Positions 6,892-9,390 of a DNA stretch of 9,390 nucleotides are shown piece by piece. The DNA is taken from NCBI GenBank assembly GCA_021845325.1, contig JAKBRR010000042.1:1-9390 (forward strand), read 5' to 3'. Under the pieces are notes generated by a model that had not been told where the DNA came from, did not search any database, and worked only from the letters and a program-made list of their open reading frames with translations. The first letter of the stretch is position 1. Each line of letters opens with the position of its first letter. The DNA is from Thermoplasmata archaeon. GTDB taxonomy: Archaea; Thermoplasmatota; Thermoplasmata; Thermoplasmatales; Thermoplasmataceae. The position numbers were made by a program, and so were the translations under genes.

Positions 6892-8010
6892 TCATTTCTT
6901 TCCTGCTTCAAATAAGGATTCGTTAAACACCCTTGCAATGTATTGAATATCCTCCTCTTGAAACTTATTAGACACGGGAAGAGAAAGACCATAATCAGAA
7001 ATGTGTTTTGAATTTGGATATAGTCTGCTATTTAAATAAGGCGCCATCTCATTTAGTGGATAAAATACAGGTCTTGTTTCAACTCCTTTCTTCAACATAA
7101 ATAACATTATGGTATCTCTTAAATTGCTATTGTAACTAGCATCTAATGTTAAGGTAGGAAGCCAGTAAACATTTGACCCCCATGACATCTGAGGCTGTAA
7201 TGTTGCTGAATTATCTATGTATTCAAAATATTTTTTAGCAATCCATTTTCGTTTCGCTATTTTTTCTTCTATCGTTTCTAGTTGTGCTAGTCCGATAGCA
7301 GCCTGAATGTTTGTCATTCTGTAATTATATCCAACAACTTCATGCCAATATTTTTTCGTTGGAAGCATCCCATGATCCCTTAAGATTTTTATCTGGTCAG
7401 AAAGATTTTGGTCACTAGTAGTTATCATACCACCTTCACCCGTTGTAATAATTTTATTTCCATAAAATGAAAAGCATCCTATATCTCCTATGGAACCAAC
7501 TTTTTTCCCTTTGTATGTTGCACCATGGGCCTCTGCGCAGTCTTCTATAACTTTTAAATCATATTCTTTAGCTATTTGCATAATCTGGTCCATGTCCGCT
7601 GGATGGCCGTAGAGATGAACAACGATTATAGCTTTTGTTTTTTTTGTGATATTTTCTCTAATTCTTTTGGGATCTATACACCAATATTTTCTATTTACGT
7701 CGACAAGAATTGGTTTTGCATTTTCATATATAACTGCGTTGGCAGGAGAAGCAAAAGTTAAATTTGGAACGATTACTTCGTCCCCTTTTCCAATACCAAG
7801 AGACCTAACCGCCAGGTGTAATGCGGTGGTACCATTGGAACAACTTATTCCGTACTTCGAATCTGCAAACTTTGCGAATTCTTCTTCAAATTGACTTATG
7901 AAAGGCCCTTTAGAACTTATCCATCCGGAATCAAAAGCTTGATTCATATTTTCTTTTTCCCTCTTACCAATGTCAACATCCGACATTTGATAACGTTTGT
8001 TAGTTTCCAC
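6892..8010 (-). CDS. per: DegT/DnrJ/EryC1 aminotransferase, probable GDP-perosamine synthase
   Basis: A 372-residue cytoplasmic PLP enzyme. By analogy with perosamine synthases (Per/RfbE) it would transfer the glutamate amino group to C4 of GDP-4-keto-6-deoxymannose. Visible motifs: FDSGWISSKGPFI near the N-terminus, CSNGTTALHL (57-66) for the phosphate, EDCAEAHGA (156-164) with Asp157 for the pyridine nitrogen, and FSFYGNKIITTGEGG (180-194) with Lys186 as the Schiff-base lysine. Then come GYNYRMTNIQAAIGLAQL (228-244) and ETRPVFYPLN (311-320). All key residues are present and the length is normal. It starts with GTG at 8010, overlapping the end of gmd by 11 bases, with GAGGAG 8 bases upstream; Met9 is a less likely start. 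The direct neighbour gmd supplies the expected substrate, which favours perosamine over other sugars. Confidence 0.85.
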   Translation of the reverse strand: METNKRYQMSDVDIGKREKENMNQAFDSGWISSKGPFISQFEEEFAKFADSKYGISCSNGTTALHLAVRSLGIGKGDEVIVPNLTFASPANAVIYENAKPILVDVNRKYWCIDPKRIRENITKKTKAIIVVHLYGHPADMDQIMQIAKEYDLKVIEDCAEAHGATYKGKKVGSIGDIGCFSFYGNKIITTGEGGMITTSDQNLSDQIKILRDHGMLPTKKYWHEVVGYNYRMTNIQAAIGLAQLETIEEKIAKRKWIAKKYFEYIDNSATLQPQMSWGSNVYWLPTLTLDASYNSNLRDTIMLFMLKKGVETRPVFYPLNEMAPYLNSRLYPNSKHISDYGLSLPVSNKFQEEDIQYIARVFNESLFEAGKK

Positions 8011-9061
8011 TCCTATCTCTCCTCACTATTAATCCCGCTTCATCGGGGTAATTTGTAGCATCCCACGGAAAAGTTTTCCCATTTAGAACCATGTTCCACC
8101 TTTCCAGTTCTTTATCGACCATAATCTCAACAAGTTCTTTGAATTTTACTTCTGGTTTCCAACCACATTTATTCTTGATCTTAGAATAATCTCCTCTAAG
8201 GGACGGGAGATCCAAAGGTCGCATTAATTCCTTGTCAATAAAAAGATAATCCTCATAGTTTAACCCTACATATTCGCAAGCACTCTCTAGAAATTCAAAA
8301 ACTGAGTGTGTTTCACCAGTTGCTACTACGTAATCATCGGGTTTATCTTGTTGCATGATTTGCCACATTGCTTCAACGTACTCTGGTGCATATCCCCAGT
8401 CTCTTTGCGAATTCAAATTACCCAATGTTATTCTTCTAGAAAGTCCCAGTTTGATCTTTGCAACCGATGTTGCAATTTTTCTCGTCACAAATTCTAAACC
8501 TCTAAGAGGAGATTCATGATTAAACAATATACCATTTGCTGCATAAATTCCATATCCATCTCTGTAAATTTTAGTCACCCAAAATCCATAGAGTTTAGCT
8601 GCAGCATAAGGACTCATCGGTTTGAATGGGTCATCCTCAACTAAAGCCTTCCCATTCGGAACTCCAGAAGAACCGTAAAGCTCACTTGTCCCTGCAAAAT
8701 AAAACTTAGTATCAGGTTTCACGTGTCTAATGTTCTCTAAAATACTTACTGCTGATAGACCAGTAATTTCTCCTGTAGAATGCGGGGTTTGAAAGCTTGA
8801 TTCAACGAAAGATTGAGCAGCAAGATGATATATTTCATCTGGTTCTGATATTTTAATTGCGTTTAATATTGATGACTGGTCAGTCATATCTGTAGGAATC
8901 AATTTCACCTTTTCAAATAGATCAAGATATTGAATTCTCCAAAAATTCGGAGAACTTATCCGTCTATATGTTCCATATACTTCATACCCTTGTTTAGTTA
9001 AAAACTTCGCTAGATAAGCCCCATCCTGACCGGTAATACCAGTAATCAAAGCTCGTTTCAT
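8000..9061 (-). CDS. gmd: GDP-mannose 4,6-dehydratase
   Basis: A 353-residue enzyme of the extended short-chain dehydrogenase family that converts GDP-D-mannose to GDP-4-keto-6-deoxy-D-mannose in the cytoplasm. The NADP-binding motif GITGQDGAYL is at 8-17, followed by YRR (32-34). The active site shows Thr125 and Glu127 in GTSELYG and the Tyr152-x-x-x-Lys156 pair in SPYAAAKLYG. FNHESPLRG (180-188) and NLNSQRDWGYAPEYVEAMW (215-233) are Gmd signatures that separate it from dTDP-glucose dehydratases. It is complete and of normal length. It is first in the operon, has a TATA-like box 26 bases upstream and no ribosome binding site, so a leaderless message is likely. Its product could also feed GDP-rhamnose or GDP-fucose, but the next gene points to perosamine. 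Confidence 0.93.
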   Translation of the reverse strand: MKRALITGITGQDGAYLAKFLTKQGYEVYGTYRRISSPNFWRIQYLDLFEKVKLIPTDMTDQSSILNAIKISEPDEIYHLAAQSFVESSFQTPHSTGEITGLSAVSILENIRHVKPDTKFYFAGTSELYGSSGVPNGKALVEDDPFKPMSPYAAAKLYGFWVTKIYRDGYGIYAANGILFNHESPLRGLEFVTRKIATSVAKIKLGLSRRITLGNLNSQRDWGYAPEYVEAMWQIMQQDKPDDYVVATGETHSVFEFLESACEYVGLNYEDYLFIDKELMRPLDLPSLRGDYSKIKNKCGWKPEVKFKELVEIMVDKELERWNMVLNGKTFPWDATNYPDEAGLIVRRDRSGN

Positions 9062-9083
9062 TAGGCGTTGATATTTGAAAGCT

Positions 9084-9093
9084 ATATAAACAC
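9084..9093 (-). promoter_or_regulatory. TATA box of the gmd-per-wzx operon
   Basis: On the minus strand the sequence is GTGTTTATATAGC. TTTATATA (9091-9084) is a very good archaeal TATA box, centred about 26 bases before the ATG at 9061. Transcription would then begin at or next to the start codon. Confidence 0.65.
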
Positions 9094-9190
9094 TTTCTGG
9101 AAATAAAGTTTCTCTAGATATACTATCATATTTTCAAGTTTGGTAATATGCCAAGTACACTACAATCTATATTCTGGTGAATCTGGAACT

Positions 9191-9276
9191 AAAAGTCACT
9201 TTTCGCATAAATCTGAAGCAATTACCTTGAATTTTCAATTGCGCGGAATTGCATAAAAGTCCTTTTGATGCTAAAT
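9191..9276. repeat. Two copies of a near-palindromic AAAAGTC(A)CTTTT motif
   Basis: AAAAGTCACTTTT (9191-9203) and AAAAGTCCTTTT (9255-9266) are each nearly self-complementary, and lie 64 bases apart start to start. The similarity goes on to a shared GC and TAAAT (to 9212 and 9276), about 19 identical positions. Between them AATTGC and its complement occur several times. They lie 100-210 bases upstream of gmd. They could be operator sites, part of the upstream gene's 3' end signal, or relics of a small repeat; nothing decides this. Confidence 0.4.
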
Positions 9277-9286
9277 ACCAATATTT

Positions 9287-9390
9287 TTACGTATTTTTGA
9301 TTACTACATTCATTTTCTTCTTCTGCAGCGCTGTACCTACAACCATTGTTTCCCATTTGAGGCCACCCTTTCTTTCCAACAGGTGCACTC
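9287..9390 (-). CDS. C-terminal end of an unidentified gene, cut by the window edge
   Basis: The minus strand is open from the window edge to TAA at 9287-9289. It ends VHLLERKGGLKWETM, then VVGTALQKKKMNVVIKNT (33 residues seen). Codon choice (CTG, GCG, GGC, CTC) looks less AT-biased than in the neighbouring glycan genes. The other two frames of this stretch look less protein-like. I do not recognise the family; a transposase C-terminus is possible. It is co-directional with gmd but separated by over 220 bases and a separate promoter, so it is not part of that operon. Confidence 0.4.
   Translation of the reverse strand, partial: VHLLERKGGLKWETMVVGTALQKKKMNVVIKNT

Noticed and set aside
111..9210. 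CTTTTCGCAT near a TCTGGAA occurs at both ends of the window (about 114-144 and 9183-9209), perhaps flanking repeats.
   Set aside because: Ten-base matches are expected many times by chance in a window this size, and the spacing between the two parts differs.
1..9390. CRISPR arrays, tRNA or rRNA genes.
   Set aside because: No regularly spaced repeats and no cloverleaf or rRNA-like stretches were seen on either strand.

Overview
The window looks like a piece of an archaeal surface-glycan locus next to a graveyard of dead insertion sequences. An archaeon is suggested by two promoters of archaeal type: AT-rich TATA-like boxes centred about 25 bases before a start codon with no ribosome binding site (GTG at 326, ATG at 9061). 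AT-rich coding with many ATA, AGA and AGG codons fits. A Thermoplasmatales-type acidophile is my best guess, from the general flavour of the IS families and the promoters. It is an inference, not a demonstrated placement.

Layout. Positions 1-97 (minus) hold the N-terminus of an IS3/IS911-like transposase with an amber codon. 326-1315 (plus) is an intact family 2-like glycosyltransferase. 1434-1920 (minus) is the C-terminal half of an IS4/IS1634-type transposase, recognisable by its Y-(2)-R-(3)-E-(6)-K signature and full of stops and frameshifts. 1935-3273 (plus) is an IS110-family element (IS110-A), and 3341-4640 (minus) is a second, different IS110-family element (IS110-B). The two are tail to tail and both transposases are broken. 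4705-5125 (minus) is the leader and first third of an IS256-family transposase. 5382-9061 (minus) is an intact three-gene operon: gmd (GDP-mannose 4,6-dehydratase), a perosamine-synthase-like aminotransferase, and a Wzx-type flippase. At 9287-9390 the C-terminus of an unidentified minus-strand gene runs off the window.

How the genes work together. Gmd should turn GDP-mannose into GDP-4-keto-6-deoxymannose. The PLP aminotransferase should aminate C4 to give GDP-perosamine (GDP-4-amino-4,6-dideoxymannose). A glycosyltransferase such as the one at 326-1315 could add sugars to a lipid-linked oligosaccharide, and the Wzx protein would flip it across the membrane. The glycan genes are intact, while every recognisable transposase in the window is dead.

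The most interesting signal is non-coding. Upstream of each broken IS110 transposase, in its own orientation, lies the same RNA architecture: a basal stem, a symmetric internal loop (13/13 in A, 12/12 in B) and a small apical hairpin. In both, a CT lies 3 bases from the basal stem on the 5' side and an AG 3 bases from it on the 3' side. This is what is expected of a guide loop of an IS110 bridge RNA. IS110-B has a second stem-loop directly after the first. The IS256 fragment has its Shine-Dalgarno sequence inside a 7-bp hairpin.
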